Below, one piece after another: positions 33,402 through 44,053 of a DNA stretch of 64,000 nucleotides; the stretch's first letter is position 1; each line of letters begins with the position of its first letter. The stretch spans positions 150,978-214,977 of the forward strand of contig NZ_WHMA01000001.1 of assembly GCF_010994375.1 (NCBI RefSeq), written 5' to 3'. Source of the stretch: Halomonas sp. NO4. Its GTDB lineage: Bacteria > Pseudomonadota > Gammaproteobacteria > Pseudomonadales > Halomonadaceae. Under the pieces are notes generated by a model. That model saw only the letters and a list, made by a program, of their open reading frames with translations. It had not been told where the DNA came from and did not search any database. A program made the position numbers and the translations under genes.

Positions 33402-34475
33402 GTGAGCCGTTACGTTCTACGCCGACTGCTGCTGATGATCCCCACCCTGGTGGGCATCATGCTGCTCAACTTCATCATCGTGCAGGCCGCTCCCGGGGGC
33501 CCTATCGACCAGATGCTGGCCCGCTTCGAGGGCGCCGACAGCATGGCCAGCACGCGCCTAGATACCGGCGGTGGCGACGTGGTGGTGCGCGACGAGTCAC
33601 GCGGCGCCCGGGGCATCGACCCGCGTTTCATCGAGCAGCTCGAGCAGCAGTTCGGCTTCGACAAGCCCGCCCACGAGCGCTTCCTGGGCATGATGGCCGA
33701 CTACGCCACCTTCGACTTCGGCAACAGTTTCTTCCGCGACCGCCCGGTGGTGGAGCTGATGATCGAGCGCCTGCCGGTGTCGGTCTCCCTGGGCCTGTGG
33801 ACCACCCTGCTCGTCTACCTGATCTCCATTCCGCTGGGCATTCGCAAGGCGCTGCACCACGGCTCGCGCTTCGACGTCTGGAGCTCGGGGCTGGTGATCG
33901 TCGGCTACGCCATACCCGGCTTCCTGTTCGCCATCCTGCTGATCGTGCTCTTCGCCGGCGGCAGCTACTGGGACCTCTTCCCGCTGCGCGGACTCACTTC
34001 GCCGGACTTCGACACGTTCTCGACCTGGGGCAAGGTCAAGGACTACGCCTGGCACATCACCCTGCCGGTGGTGGCCATGACCATCGGCAGCTTCGCGACC
34101 CTGACCATGCTCACCAAGAACAGCTTCCTCGACGAGATCCACAAGCAGTACGTGCTCACCGCTCGCGCCAAGGGAGCCAGCGACCGGCGCACGCTCTATG
34201 GCCATGTTTTTCGCAACGCCATGCTGATCATCATCGCCGGCCTGCCCGGCGCGCTGGTCACCATCTTCTTCACCGGCTCGCTGCTCATCGAGGTGATCTT
34301 CTCCCTGGAGGGGCTAGGCCTGCTCGGCTTCGAGGCGGTCATGCAGCGCGACTACCCGGTGATCTTCGGCACCCTCTTCCTCTATACCCTGATCGGGCTG
34401 ATCCTCAAGCTGGTCTCCGATCTGACCTACGTGTGGGTCGATCCGCGCATCGACTTCGAAACCCGGGAGTCCTGA
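33402..34475 (+). CDS. yejB: ABC peptide permease YejB
   Basis: A 357-residue inner-membrane permease of the binding-protein-dependent type, with an N-terminal helix ([22 protein letters not shown]) and five more. The EAA loop lies in [25 protein letters not shown] 33402 is the start, with AAGGA seven bases upstream. It is followed by yejE after three bases. Confidence 0.94.
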   Translation: MSRYVLRRLLLMIPTLVGIMLLNFIIVQAAPGGPIDQMLARFEGADSMASTRLDTGGGDVVVRDESRGARGIDPRFIEQLEQQFGFDKPAHERFLGMMADYATFDFGNSFFRDRPVVELMIERLPVSVSLGLWTTLLVYLISIPLGIRKALHHGSRFDVWSSGLVIVGYAIPGFLFAILLIVLFAGGSYWDLFPLRGLTSPDFDTFSTWGKVKDYAWHITLPVVAMTIGSFATLTMLTKNSFLDEIHKQYVLTARAKGASDRRTLYGHVFRNAMLIIIAGLPGALVTIFFTGSLLIEVIFSLEGLGLLGFEAVMQRDYPVIFGTLFLYTLIGLILKLVSDLTYVWVDPRIDFETRES

Positions 34476-34478
34476 ACC

Positions 34479-35564
34479 ATGGCCCTCGCCTTCACGTCAC
34501 GACTCTCCCCCATCACCCGGCGGCGCCTTGGTGTGTTCCGCGACAACCGGCGCGCCTGGGTGTCGCTGTGGGCCTTCCTGGCGCTCTTTGCGGTGAGTCT
34601 TGCCGCCGAGCTGATCGCCAACGACAAGCCCTTGGTGATGCGCTACGACGGCCAGTGGTACCTGCCCCTGCTGGTGGACTACCCAGAGACCGAGTTCGGC
34701 GGATTCCTGCCCACCGGCACTGATTACCACGACCCCTTCATCCGCGAACAGCTCGCCGATAACGGCTGGGCGCTGTGGCCGCCGATTCCCTTCTCCTACC
34801 AGACACTGGACATGCAGATGATGCGCCCCTCGCCGGCGCCCCCCGACGCCCGTCACTGGCTGGGGACCGACGATCAGGGACGCGACGTCCTGGCCCGGGT
34901 GATCTACGGCTTTCGCCTCTCGGTGATCTTCGCCCTGGTGCTGACGGCGGGCTCGCTGATCCTGGGCGTGGTGGTGGGTGGTATCCAGGGCTACGTCGGC
35001 GGCAAGACCGACCTGATCGGCCAGCGCCTCACCGAGATCTGGTCGGGGCTGCCGGTACTCTTCCTGCTGATCATCCTGGCGAGTTTCGTGCAGCCCGGCT
35101 TCTGGTGGCTGCTCGGCATCATGCTGCTCTTCTCCTGGTTGGGGCTGGTCGACGTGGTGCGCGCCGAATTCCTGCGCGCGCGCAATCTCGAGTACGTGCG
35201 CGCCGCCAAGGCGATGGGCCTCCCGCCCCGGCTGATCATGTGGCGCCACGTGCTGCCCAATGCCATGGTCGCCACCCTGACCTTCGTGCCCTTCCTCTTC
35301 ACCGGGGCCATCACCAGCCTCACGGCGCTGGACTTCCTCGGCTTCGGCCTGCCACCCGGTTCGCCGTCACTGGGGGAGCTGGTCGCCCAGGGCAAGAACA
35401 ACCTGCATGCTCCCTGGCTCGGCATCACCGCCTTCGTCAGCCTGTCGCTGATGCTCTCGCTGCTGGTGTTCATCGGCGAGGGGCTGCGCGATGCCTTCGA
35501 CCCGCGCCACATTCAGCACGCCACGCCCCCCGACCCTGTGCCGAGGACCCAGACCAATGCCTGA
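34479..35564 (+). CDS. yejE: ABC peptide permease YejE
   Basis: A 361-residue permease with an N-terminal helix, a large periplasmic insert (about residues 50-130) and the core domain, including WLGTDDQGRDVLARVIYGFR and the EAA loop YVRAAKAMGLPPRLIMWRHVLPNA. The insert is typical of YejE and its relatives. Its stop overlaps the yejF start by eight bases. Confidence 0.94.
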   Translation: MALAFTSRLSPITRRRLGVFRDNRRAWVSLWAFLALFAVSLAAELIANDKPLVMRYDGQWYLPLLVDYPETEFGGFLPTGTDYHDPFIREQLADNGWALWPPIPFSYQTLDMQMMRPSPAPPDARHWLGTDDQGRDVLARVIYGFRLSVIFALVLTAGSLILGVVVGGIQGYVGGKTDLIGQRLTEIWSGLPVLFLLIILASFVQPGFWWLLGIMLLFSWLGLVDVVRAEFLRARNLEYVRAAKAMGLPPRLIMWRHVLPNAMVATLTFVPFLFTGAITSLTALDFLGFGLPPGSPSLGELVAQGKNNLHAPWLGITAFVSLSLMLSLLVFIGEGLRDAFDPRHIQHATPPDPVPRTQTNA

Positions 35565-37173
35565 TTCCGCCTCCGATACGCTGTTCCGCCTGGACGAGCT
35601 GAGCATCGCCTTCGATGGCGCCACGGTGGTCGAACGCCTGTCGCTGTCCATTCGCCGCGGCGAGACGCTGGCCCTGGTGGGGGAGTCGGGCTCCGGCAAG
35701 TCGGTGTCCGCGCTGGGCGTCATGAACCTGCTGCCCGGCAACGCCCGGGTCACCGGGGGGCGCTGGCTGGGCGACACCGACCTTGCCCGCCTGCGTCCGC
35801 GGGCGTGGCAGGGGCTGCGCGGCGGCCGGGTGGGCTTCGTCTTCCAGGAACCCATGACCTCACTCAACCCGCTGCACACCGTGGCCAAGCAGATCGGCGA
35901 GACGCTGCGCCTGCACCAGGGCCTCTCCGGGCGAGCGGCCCGGGAGCGCAGCCGCGAGCTCCTCGTGCAGGTAAAGCTGCCGCGCCCCGACGAGCTGCTC
36001 GACGCCTGGCCCCACCAGCTCTCCGGCGGGCAGCGTCAGCGGGTGATGATCGCCATGGCGATTGCCAACGACCCGGAGCTGCTGATCGCCGACGAGCCCA
36101 CCACGGCACTCGACGTCACCGTGCAGCAGGAGATCCTGGCGCTGCTCGCCGAGCTGCGTGATCGCCACGGCATGGGCATGCTCTTCATCACCCACGACCT
36201 CAACCTGGTGCGGCGGCACGCCGACCGGGTCTGCGTGCTCTTCAACGGCCGGGAGCAGGAGACGGGGCCGGTGAGCCGGGTTTTCGACGCCCCGCAGAGC
36301 GCCTACACCCGCACCCTGCTGGCCGCCGAGCCGGAGGGGCGGCCCACCCCCCTGCCCCGCATCACCCCGCTGCTCGAGGCCAAGCGCCTCGCCGTGCGCT
36401 TTGCCCGCCCGAAACGGCTGCTGGCCCCTCGCCCGCCGGCCTTCGAGGCGGTCAAGCCGCTCGACCTCACGCTGGGGCGTGGCGAGACCCTGGGCATCGT
36501 CGGCGAATCCGGCTCGGGCAAGACGACCCTGGCGCTGGCCCTGCTGCGTCTCACCGAGTGCCAGGGCGAGATTACCTTCGCCGAGGAGCGCCTCGACCGG
36601 CTCAGCGGCAAGGCGCTGCGACTGCGTCGCCGCCGCTTCCAGGTGGTCTTCCAGGACCCCTACGGGTCGCTCTCCCCCCGCCTGCCCGTCTCGGAGATCG
36701 TCAGCGAAGGGTTGCGCTTCCACTATCCCGAGTTGGAGGCCGCCGAGGTGCAGCGTCGCGTGCGCGAGACGCTGCGCGAGGTGGGCCTGCCGGAGAACTG
36801 CGCAGCGCGCTACCCTCACGAGTTCTCCGGCGGCCAGCGGCAGCGCATCGCGGTCGCCCGCGCCATCATTCTGGAGCCCGAGCTGCTGGTCCTCGACGAG
36901 CCCACCTCGGCGCTCGACCGCACCGTACAGAAGCAACTGATCGTCCTACTGCGCGACCTCCAGGCGCGGCGCGGCCTGAGCTACCTGTGCATCAGCCACG
37001 ACCTGGCGGTGGTGCGCGCCATGGCGCACCGGGTGATGGTGCTCAAGGAGGGCGAGGTGGTCGAGCAGGGAGAGTGCCTCGAAGTCCTGCAGGCGCCGCG
37101 GACCGCCTACACCCGCGCCCTGGTGGCGGCCGCCGGGCTCTCGGCCTCCGCGGTGCCCGTCGGCGAGCCGTGA
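35557..37173 (+). CDS. yejF: Dual ABC ATP-binding protein YejF
   Basis: A 538-residue protein with two ATPase domains in one chain. Domain 1 has Walker A GESGSGKS, signature LSGGQRQRV and Walker [14 protein letters not shown]. Domain 2 has [22 protein letters not shown] and [13 protein letters not shown]. Both therefore look active. It drives the YejABE importer. ATG 35557 is inside the yejE tail. It converges with rsuA, a neighbour of the yej genes in E. coli too. Confidence 0.95.
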   Translation: MPDSASDTLFRLDELSIAFDGATVVERLSLSIRRGETLALVGESGSGKSVSALGVMNLLPGNARVTGGRWLGDTDLARLRPRAWQGLRGGRVGFVFQEPMTSLNPLHTVAKQIGETLRLHQGLSGRAARERSRELLVQVKLPRPDELLDAWPHQLSGGQRQRVMIAMAIANDPELLIADEPTTALDVTVQQEILALLAELRDRHGMGMLFITHDLNLVRRHADRVCVLFNGREQETGPVSRVFDAPQSAYTRTLLAAEPEGRPTPLPRITPLLEAKRLAVRFARPKRLLAPRPPAFEAVKPLDLTLGRGETLGIVGESGSGKTTLALALLRLTECQGEITFAEERLDRLSGKALRLRRRRFQVVFQDPYGSLSPRLPVSEIVSEGLRFHYPELEAAEVQRRVRETLREVGLPENCAARYPHEFSGGQRQRIAVARAIILEPELLVLDEPTSALDRTVQKQLIVLLRDLQARRGLSYLCISHDLAVVRAMAHRVMVLKEGEVVEQGECLEVLQAPRTAYTRALVAAAGLSASAVPVGEP

Positions 37174-37209
37174 CGACGGCCTCTCGGCAGGGCGTTAGGT
37201 GGCGCCGGG

Positions 37210-37908
37210 TCAGAAAGCCGCGATCTCCTCGGCGCTGAGTGCCCGCCAGGCGCCCTCGGGCAGGTCCGCCAGGGCCAGCGGCCCCACCGACTCGCGGTGC
37301 AGGGCGACGACGTGGTTGCCGACGACGGCAAACATGCGCTTGACCTGGTGGTACCGGCCCTCGAACAGGGTCAACTCGGCCACCCGGGGTTCGCGCATGA
37401 TCAGCTCGGCGGGACGCGTGGGCTTGGTGTCGCCCTCCAGCAGCAGCCCCTCGGCAAAGCACCGCGCCGCCTGTTCCAGTGCCTCGCCGGCCAGCGGCTC
37501 GGCCAGGCTGACGCGGTAGACCTTGCCACAGCGCCGGCGTGGCGCCGTCACCCGATGCGACCACTGGCCGTCATCGGTCAGCAGCACCAGGCCGGTGGTA
37601 TCCACGTCGAGCCGCCCCACCGGCTGGAGCCGTTCCGCCTTGGGTAGGTCGATCAAGTCGATGGCGCGAAGGTAGAGCCCGCGCCGCGCCGTGCACTCCA
37701 CGCCGGGCGGCTTGTGCAGCATCAGGTAGCGCCGCCCCACCAGGACCAGCGGTTCGTCGTGCCAGGTGACCCGGCTCGCCTCGTCCACCTGGGTGGCGGC
37801 CTGCTTCACCAGTTCCCCGTTCACGCGCACCTCGCCGCGCTGCAGGGCCTTTTTGGCCAGGCCGCGCGTGAGGTCGGTGGTTTCGGCAAGGAAGCGGTCG
37901 AGCCGCAT
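37210..37908 (-). CDS. rsuA: 16S rRNA pseudouridine(516) synthase
   Basis: A 232-residue RsuA-family enzyme. An S4 RNA-binding domain (about 1-50, MRLDRFLAETTDLTRGLAKKAL) precedes the catalytic domain, with the active aspartate D101 in GRLDVDTTGL and the later motif EGRYHQVKRMFA. It modifies U516 of 16S rRNA in E. coli. Its ATG overlaps the stop of the YafV-type gene by one base. Confidence 0.92.
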   Translation of the reverse strand: MRLDRFLAETTDLTRGLAKKALQRGEVRVNGELVKQAATQVDEASRVTWHDEPLVLVGRRYLMLHKPPGVECTARRGLYLRAIDLIDLPKAERLQPVGRLDVDTTGLVLLTDDGQWSHRVTAPRRRCGKVYRVSLAEPLAGEALEQAARCFAEGLLLEGDTKPTRPAELIMREPRVAELTLFEGRYHQVKRMFAVVGNHVVALHRESVGPLALADLPEGAWRALSAEEIAAF

Positions 37909-38723
37909 CAGTAGCCCACCCCATCGGAGAGGGTGAAATGGTCAGCATCCCGCCAGGCGGGAAACTTCTCGCGGAACGCCTGGAGCTCGTCCAGCGACAG
38001 GGTGGCGGTCTCGACGAAAGGCGTGTCGCGCGGCTCGTCGATCAGCGCCTCGCCCTTGAAGTCGACCAGCATGGAGTCGCCGGCGTAGCCCAGCCCCTTG
38101 GCGTCCTCGCCCACGCGATTCACCCCGATCACCGGGCAAAGGTTCTCGATGGCTCGGGCCTGGAGCAGGATGCGCCAGGGGTGACGGCGCGGCGCGGGCC
38201 AGTTGGCCACGCACAGCAGAGCATCGTACTCGAAGTGCTCGTCGGGGCCCGGCTGCTGGCGAAGCCAGACGGGAAAGCGCAGGTCGTAGCAGACGCTGAG
38301 CAGGATGCGAAAGCCCTTGAGGGTGACGATGACGCGCTCGTGGCCCATGGCGTAGCGCTCGTGCTCGCCGGCCATGCGGAAGAGGTGACGCTTGTCGTAG
38401 TGCACCCGGCTGCCGTCGGGACGGGCCCAGACCAGGCGGTTGTAGAAGTGCCCCTCATCTTCGATGGCCACGCTGCCGGTCACCACGCAGCGGCGGCGGC
38501 GGGCCTGTTCGCTGAGCCAGGCCACCGTGCGGCTCTCGGCCATGGGTTCGGCCATCTCGCGCGAGTTCATGGTGAAGCCGGTGGCGAACATCTCCGGCAG
38601 CACGATCAGGTCAGTGTCGTCACCGCCGAGATCGCCCAGCGTCTCCTCGAGCAGGCGACAGTTGGCATCGGGATCTTCCCAGCGCAGGTCGCACTGCACC
38701 AGGGTGGTACGCAGTTCACTCAT
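37908..38723 (-). CDS. yafV: YafV-type omega-amidase (nitrilase superfamily)
   Basis: A 271-residue carbon-nitrogen hydrolase. The catalytic triad is E44 in VLPEMFATGF, K111 in HYDKRHLF and C145 in SVCYDLRFP. The group hydrolyses 2-oxoglutaramate and related omega-amides, a metabolite repair step after glutamine transamination. ATG 38723 has AGGA seven bases upstream. An ATG nine codons earlier is also open but less well placed. Confidence 0.88.
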   Translation of the reverse strand: MSELRTTLVQCDLRWEDPDANCRLLEETLGDLGGDDTDLIVLPEMFATGFTMNSREMAEPMAESRTVAWLSEQARRRRCVVTGSVAIEDEGHFYNRLVWARPDGSRVHYDKRHLFRMAGEHERYAMGHERVIVTLKGFRILLSVCYDLRFPVWLRQQPGPDEHFEYDALLCVANWPAPRRHPWRILLQARAIENLCPVIGVNRVGEDAKGLGYAGDSMLVDFKGEALIDEPRDTPFVETATLSLDELQAFREKFPAWRDADHFTLSDGVGY

Positions 38724-38862
38724 CTCGGGTTCCTGTTGCGCGATGGGCATGCTTTCCAGCGTACCGCAGCGTCTCGGCCACGTCAGCCCGCATCGACGCC
38801 CGTCGCCCCATGGCGGGCGAGCCATTCGCCTGCTAAGTTAAGCCTTTTGCCAGGAGCCCGGC

Positions 38863-39789
38863 ATGTCCCCCACTCTCTCCCCTGACCGCGAAGCCGCCCA
38901 GGGCGTTGCCTTCGGGCTCGCCGCCTATGTGATGTGGGGATGCTTTCCGCTCTTCTTCGCCCTCTTCCAGGGTGTGCCCGCCTTCGAGGTACTGATCCAT
39001 CGCGTCATCTGGTCCTGCGTCTTCCTGGTCGGCCTGATCACCCTGATGCGCCGCTGGGCGCCGATTCGCCTGGCGCTGGCCGAACCGCGCCGGCTGGGGC
39101 GCGTGCTCGGCTGCGCCCTGCTGATCGCCACCAACTGGGGGCTCTACATCTACGCCGTGGAGAGTCGCCAGGTCTTCCAGGCGAGCCTGGGCTATTTCCT
39201 TACTCCGCTGGTCAACGTGGCCCTGGGGATGCTGGTCCTGCGCGAACGCATGGCCGCCCTGCAGGGCGTGGCCGTGGCGATCGCCGGCGTGGCCATCGCC
39301 ATTCAGCTGATGCTGCTCGGCGAGCTGCCCTGGATCAGCCTGGTGCTCGCTTTCTCCTTTGGCACCTACGGCCTGCTGCGCAAGCAGGTGCCGCTGGACG
39401 GGCTCTCCGGCCTCTTCGTCGAGACCCTGTTGCTGCTGCCCCTGGGGCTCGTGGCGCTGGCCTGGCTGAGTTCGGTCGAGCTGTCGCACTTCCTGGAGGC
39501 ACCGCGCACCACGGCGCTGCTCGTCGCCAGCGGGGTGATCACCGCCCTGCCGCTGCTCGCCTTTGCCGGGGCGGCTCGCCGGTTGCGCCTGGCCACGCTG
39601 GGGTTTCTGATGTACCTCAACCCCTCCATCCAGTTCTTCCTCGCCCTGCTGGTGTTCCGTGAGCCGCTAGCACCCACCCAGTTGGCCACCTTCGTGTTGA
39701 TCTGGACCGGGCTTGCGCTCTACTCCTGGTCGGCGTGGCAGGGGCGTACGCGCCGCCCGGCCCCCGGGGCACCCCGCCAGTCCAGCTAG
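38863..39789 (+). CDS. rarD: RarD/EamA-family permease
   Basis: A 308-residue membrane protein with ten hydrophobic segments of the drug/metabolite transporter superfamily. The N-terminal pattern GLAAYVMWGCFPLFFALFQGVPAFEVLIHRVIWS and the later NPSIQFFLALLVFREPL are RarD hallmarks. The substrate is unknown (E. coli rarD was named for chloramphenicol sensitivity). It starts 139 bases from the divergent yafV gene. Confidence 0.9.
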   Translation: MSPTLSPDREAAQGVAFGLAAYVMWGCFPLFFALFQGVPAFEVLIHRVIWSCVFLVGLITLMRRWAPIRLALAEPRRLGRVLGCALLIATNWGLYIYAVESRQVFQASLGYFLTPLVNVALGMLVLRERMAALQGVAVAIAGVAIAIQLMLLGELPWISLVLAFSFGTYGLLRKQVPLDGLSGLFVETLLLLPLGLVALAWLSSVELSHFLEAPRTTALLVASGVITALPLLAFAGAARRLRLATLGFLMYLNPSIQFFLALLVFREPLAPTQLATFVLIWTGLALYSWSAWQGRTRRPAPGAPRQSS

Positions 39790-39800
39790 CCTCACCGCCC

Positions 39801-40973
39801 ATGCGCTACGCTGACCCCATGAATTCGCCCGGGTCGCCACCGCCGGGCCGCCCGCGTATCCTGCTGGTCGGCGCCGGCCATGCTCACCTCCACGTGATTC
39901 GCCACCGTCATCGCCTGGCGAGCGCCGAACTCGTGGTGGTGGACCCCGGCGGCTTCTGGTATTCGGGGCTGGCCACCGGGATGCTCGGCGGGCGCGTCGC
40001 CCCCGCCGAGGACCGCCTCGACCCGCGCCGGCTGTGCCGTCGCCATGACGCCACCCTGCTGCGCGCCCGACTGGACGGTGTCGATCTGACCACCCGCGAG
40101 GCGTGCCTCGACGACGGGCGTCGCCTGGGTTTCTCGCTGCTCTCGCTCAACCTCGGCTCGCAGGTCGATCACCCTCCGGCACGCCGCCCCGGGCCGAGGG
40201 TCTGGACGGTGAAGCCGATCCCCCAGCTGGCCAACCTGCGCCGCCAGCTGGAGCGCGCCTTCGACCGGGGCGAGACGCCACGTGTCGCCGTGGTCGGCGG
40301 CGGTCCGAGCGGGGTGGAGGTCGCCTGTAACCTGGCGGCCCTGGCACAGCGCCGCTCGGGGGAGATCGAGGTGACCCTGGTCACGCGGGGCGCCAGCGTG
40401 CTCGGCGAGGCACCGCCACGCGCACAGCGCTGGCTGGCGCGCCATCTCGGGCGCCTGGGGGTGCGGGTCAAGACCGAAACGCGCGCGGTGGGCCATGCGC
40501 CGGGCGGCCTGATGGTGAGCGACGAGACGGTGCCCATGGGGGAGGACAGCCTGGATCTGGTGATAGCCGAGCATGTGGTTCATGCCAGCGGGCTACAGCC
40601 GCCGGCCGTGGCGGAAGCGCTGGGCCTGCCCTGCATCGAGGCGCGCGGCCTGGCGATTCACGCCACCCTGCAGAGCACCGGCGACGCCGATATCTTCGCC
40701 GTGGGCGACTGCGCTGCCCTCCCCGGCCGGGCGCTGCCCCGCCAGGGCGTCTACGGGGTGCGCCAGGGGCCGGTGCTGCTCGACAACCTGGCGGCGCGGC
40801 TCTATGGGCGCGGGCTGCGCGACTTCGTCCCCCAGCGCCAGGCGTTGGCCATCCTCGACCTGGGCCAAGGCCTGGGGCTTGCCCTGCGTGGGCGCCACTG
40901 GTGGGCTGGGCGCGGCGCCCTGCGCTGGAAACGTTGGCTGGATGCGCGTTTCCTGCGTCGCTACCGCGGCTGA
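39801..40973 (+). CDS. FAD-dependent pyridine nucleotide-disulfide oxidoreductase
   Basis: A 390-residue flavoprotein of the NDH-2/sulfide:quinone-reductase-like group. The FAD site is ILLVGAGHAHLHVIRHR near residue 20, with GxGHxH in place of the usual GxGxxG. The NAD(P) site is VAVVGGGPSGVEVACNLA, and the second FAD site is ADIFAVGDCAAL. The GHAHLHV form and the following PGGFWYSGLATGML resemble the oxidoreductase half that is fused to selenophosphate synthetase SelD in some bacteria. Here it stands alone, and the substrate is unknown. Starts at 39801 and 39819 are both possible, since neither has a good Shine-Dalgarno. Confidence 0.82.
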   Translation: MRYADPMNSPGSPPPGRPRILLVGAGHAHLHVIRHRHRLASAELVVVDPGGFWYSGLATGMLGGRVAPAEDRLDPRRLCRRHDATLLRARLDGVDLTTREACLDDGRRLGFSLLSLNLGSQVDHPPARRPGPRVWTVKPIPQLANLRRQLERAFDRGETPRVAVVGGGPSGVEVACNLAALAQRRSGEIEVTLVTRGASVLGEAPPRAQRWLARHLGRLGVRVKTETRAVGHAPGGLMVSDETVPMGEDSLDLVIAEHVVHASGLQPPAVAEALGLPCIEARGLAIHATLQSTGDADIFAVGDCAALPGRALPRQGVYGVRQGPVLLDNLAARLYGRGLRDFVPQRQALAILDLGQGLGLALRGRHWWAGRGALRWKRWLDARFLRRYRG

Positions 40974-41006
40974 GGCGTCACCAGCCTGGCCAGGCCATCT
41001 GCGTGC

Positions 41007-42599
41007 TCAGACCACCTCGGGCTTGTAGCCGACGCGGAAGCCCCCCCAGTGCTTGCCGTCGACGAACACCGGCACGGAGAGGTCGTGCATGATCTCGCCG
41101 GTATCGCGTTTGTAGGTCTGCAGCAGCAGCGGCTCCTGGTGCGCCCCGCAGCGACTCCCGGTGGGATCGTCGTAGATCCGCTTGCTGCGGCTCAGCTTGA
41201 GGTCGTGCTCGTAGTCGCCGTTGGGCGGTTCGCTGACATGGTGATTGTGGGTGGGCACGTAGCCGCGCCGGTCGGTGCTGATGGCGTAGGCGAGCCCCTG
41301 GGCGCCGAGCAGCGGCTCCTGAACCTCGGGGAAGTGGCGGTCGGTGTAGTCGTCGAAGTCGGTGCGGTACTGCACGGGGTTGGTACCGGCAACCGGCCGA
41401 TAGTCGGGCTCGAAGAGCGTACGGGCCTCGATCTCGCCACGCTTGATGCCCGCCTCGAGCAGCCTGCCGACCTGAGCTGCAGCCTCGCGGGTGGCCGCCA
41501 GCACCTGCTGATGACGGCCCTCGAGGCGCTGCTGGGCCAGGGCGCCGTCGACGCCCTCCGCCGCTTCCATCAGCGAGCGGGCCTGGCCGGCCAACCCATG
41601 CATGTCGCGATTGCCCTGCTCGGTCTCCTCCTCGAGGGTGCTGAGCGTACCGGCGACCCGCTGGGTGTGCCGGTTGGTGTCCTCCATGGCCTCGGCGATG
41701 GAGCGGATCTCGCTCTCCACTCGGTCGAAGTCGCCGGTCATCTCGGTGAGCTGCTCGCCCACCTTGCCCATCTCCTGGGCCCGGTCGCCGACCCGCTGCA
41801 TCAGGTGACCGATGGTATCGACGACGCGATGGCTGCTGTCGCCGATATCACCGACCAGCGCCTCCACGTTGCGGGTGGCGTCCGCCGTGCGTCCGGCGAG
41901 CTGGCGCACCTCGCCGGCGACCACGGCAAAGCCCCGCCCGTGTTCGCCGGCGCGGGCGGCCTCGATGGAGGCGTTGAGCGACAGCAGGTTGGTCTGTTCG
42001 GCGATCTCCTCGATCAGCGAGGTGACGTGGCGCACGCTATCGGCCTTTTCGCTGAGGAGGTTGAGCAGTTCCAGCGCCTCCTCCGAGCGGCTCGCCAGCG
42101 CCTGCATCTCGGTGATGACCTGATCCAGGGATTCGCGGCTCACGTGGCTGGCGTCCCGCGAGCGGCTGGCCAGCGATGCCACGTTGCCAGCACTGGCGGC
42201 CACCTGCTCGATGGCCGCGGTGATGGCCGCCATGCTCGACGACGCCTCGCGCACGACTCCCTCCTGGCGGTCCAGTCGCCGGTCCATCTGATCGGCGTGG
42301 TGAGAGACCTCCGCCGAGGCGATGGCGGTATTGCTGGCCCGCTCGATCAAGCCATGGGCCATGCGTCGCAGGGAGAGGTAATCGCGGGTGGGTGGCAGCC
42401 AGGCCACGAGGCGCCCGCTCTCCAGCCGCTCGGCACTGGCCGTGAAGACGCTCGTCATGCCGGACAGCACCAGCAGCGCGCCCGCGGCGCCGCCCAGGCC
42501 CAGGGTAACCGCGCCCAGCACGCCAGCCCCGGCCACCACAATGAGTATCAAGCCGATACCCAGCAGCGCCAGGCCGGCTACCACGATCAGAATCTGCAT
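41007..42599 (-). CDS. Methyl-accepting chemotaxis protein with C-terminal sensor
   Basis: A 530-residue chemoreceptor. Two hydrophobic segments at the N-terminus (about residues 1-48) have almost no periplasmic loop between them. A coiled-coil signalling domain follows, with the conserved hairpin tip [21 protein letters not shown] (residues split here by family pattern). After it, about residues 390-530, lies a separate domain ([23 protein letters not shown] ... [21 protein letters not shown]) that looks like a ligand sensor placed after the signalling unit. The histidines and cysteine ([17 protein letters not shown]) could bind a metal or cofactor. The input is therefore probably cytoplasmic. 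The ligand is unknown. Confidence 0.87.
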   Translation of the reverse strand: MQILIVVAGLALLGIGLILIVVAGAGVLGAVTLGLGGAAGALLVLSGMTSVFTASAERLESGRLVAWLPPTRDYLSLRRMAHGLIERASNTAIASAEVSHHADQMDRRLDRQEGVVREASSSMAAITAAIEQVAASAGNVASLASRSRDASHVSRESLDQVITEMQALASRSEEALELLNLLSEKADSVRHVTSLIEEIAEQTNLLSLNASIEAARAGEHGRGFAVVAGEVRQLAGRTADATRNVEALVGDIGDSSHRVVDTIGHLMQRVGDRAQEMGKVGEQLTEMTGDFDRVESEIRSIAEAMEDTNRHTQRVAGTLSTLEEETEQGNRDMHGLAGQARSLMEAAEGVDGALAQQRLEGRHQQVLAATREAAAQVGRLLEAGIKRGEIEARTLFEPDYRPVAGTNPVQYRTDFDDYTDRHFPEVQEPLLGAQGLAYAISTDRRGYVPTHNHHVSEPPNGDYEHDLKLSRSKRIYDDPTGSRCGAHQEPLLLQTYKRDTGEIMHDLSVPVFVDGKHWGGFRVGYKPEVV

Positions 42600-42778
42600 G
42601 ACACGTTCTCTTTTGTTGTCGATGTCATGCGCAGCTTACCGTGTCGACAGGCTGATCCCTCTAGCACTTTCGCCTGTCATACCAAAGCGTGATTCCCGTC
42701 GGAGAGCATCAGACGGCACGCCGGATCGTGCCGTCATCCGCCATCGCCGCGAGGCACCGACCCTGGCGGCGTGATCGA

Positions 42779-44053
42779 TCACTGCTGGCTGGCAGCCAGG
42801 GCCTGGTCGAGGTCGGCGATGATGTCGTCGACATGCTCGATGCCGATGGAAAGCCGCACCATATCGGGCTTGACCCCGGCCGCTTCCAGCTCCTGGTCGT
42901 TGAGCTGACGGTGGGTGGTCGAGGCGGGAATCGACGAACAGGTCTTGGCGTCGCCGATGTTTACCAGCCGCAGGATCATGCCCAGGGCGTCGTAGAAGCG
43001 CGCCCCGGCCTCGCGGCCGCCGCGGATGCCGAAGCTGAGGATGCCGGAGGCCTGGCCATCCATGTACTTCTGCGCCAGCTCATGATCCTTGTGGCTGGAC
43101 AGGCCGGCATACTGCACCCAGGTGACCGCGTCGTGGGCTTCCAGGTATTCGGCGACCCGGCGCGCATTGGCGCAGACCCGCTCGATGCGCAGGGCCAGCG
43201 TCTCCAGCCCCTGCAGCAGGTTCCATGCCGCCTGGGCGGAGAGTGCTGCCCCCATGTTGCGCAGCGGCACCACCCGCGCCCGACCGATGAAGGCGGCTTC
43301 GCCCAGGTCGCGGGTGTAGCACACGCCATGGTAAGACACGTCCGGCTCGTTGAGCAGCGGGAAGCGCTCCGGGTAGTCGGCCCAGGGGAAGCGGCCGGAA
43401 TCGACGATCACCCCGCCCACGGTGGTGCCGTGGCCGCCGATGTATTTGGTGGCCGAGTGGATCACGATGTCGGCGCCGTGCTCGATGGGCCGCCACAGGA
43501 AGGGCGTCGGCACGGTATTGTCGACCATCACCGGCACGCCATGACGATGGGCCACCTCGGCCAGGCGTTCCAGGTCGACCACGCTGCCCGAGGGGTTGCC
43601 CACGGTCTCGCAGAACACGGCCTTGGTGCGCTCGTCGATGAGCGACTCGATACCCGCGATGTCATCCTTGTCGGCGAAGCGCACCTCGATGCCCTGGCGC
43701 GGCAGGGTGTGGGCGAAGAGGTTGTAGGTGCCGCCGTAGAGCTCGCTGATCGAGACGATGTTATCGCCCGCCTCGGCGATGGTCTGGATGGCATAGGTGA
43801 TGGCGGCCATGCCCGAGGCTACCGCCAGTCCGGCAATGCCGCCTTCAAGAGCCGCCAGGCGCTGTTCGAGCACCGCGCAGGTGGGGTTCATGATGCGCGA
43901 GTAGATATTGCCTTCCACCTTGAGGTCGAAGAGGTCGGCGGCGTGCTGGGCGTCGTCGAAGGCAAAGGAGGTGGTCTGGTGAATGGGCACGGCCACGGCC
44001 TTCTGCTCGTCGGGGGCGTAGCCGTGATGCAAGGCGAGGGTTTCGGGTCGCAT
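42779..44053 (-). CDS. metY: O-acetylhomoserine sulfhydrylase
   Basis: A 424-residue PLP enzyme of the Cys/Met metabolism family that makes homocysteine from O-acetylhomoserine and sulfide. The PLP lysine is K203 in HSATKYIGGHGTT. Other family marks are YSRIMNPTCAVLEQR, ELYGGTYNLF and the C-terminal RLSIGIEHVDDIIADL. ATG 44053 has AAGGA upstream; a longer reading from 44095 has none. It is divergent from the SulP gene, and both serve sulfur assimilation. Confidence 0.93.
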   Translation of the reverse strand: MRPETLALHHGYAPDEQKAVAVPIHQTTSFAFDDAQHAADLFDLKVEGNIYSRIMNPTCAVLEQRLAALEGGIAGLAVASGMAAITYAIQTIAEAGDNIVSISELYGGTYNLFAHTLPRQGIEVRFADKDDIAGIESLIDERTKAVFCETVGNPSGSVVDLERLAEVAHRHGVPVMVDNTVPTPFLWRPIEHGADIVIHSATKYIGGHGTTVGGVIVDSGRFPWADYPERFPLLNEPDVSYHGVCYTRDLGEAAFIGRARVVPLRNMGAALSAQAAWNLLQGLETLALRIERVCANARRVAEYLEAHDAVTWVQYAGLSSHKDHELAQKYMDGQASGILSFGIRGGREAGARFYDALGMILRLVNIGDAKTCSSIPASTTHRQLNDQELEAAGVKPDMVRLSIGIEHVDDIIADLDQALAASQQ

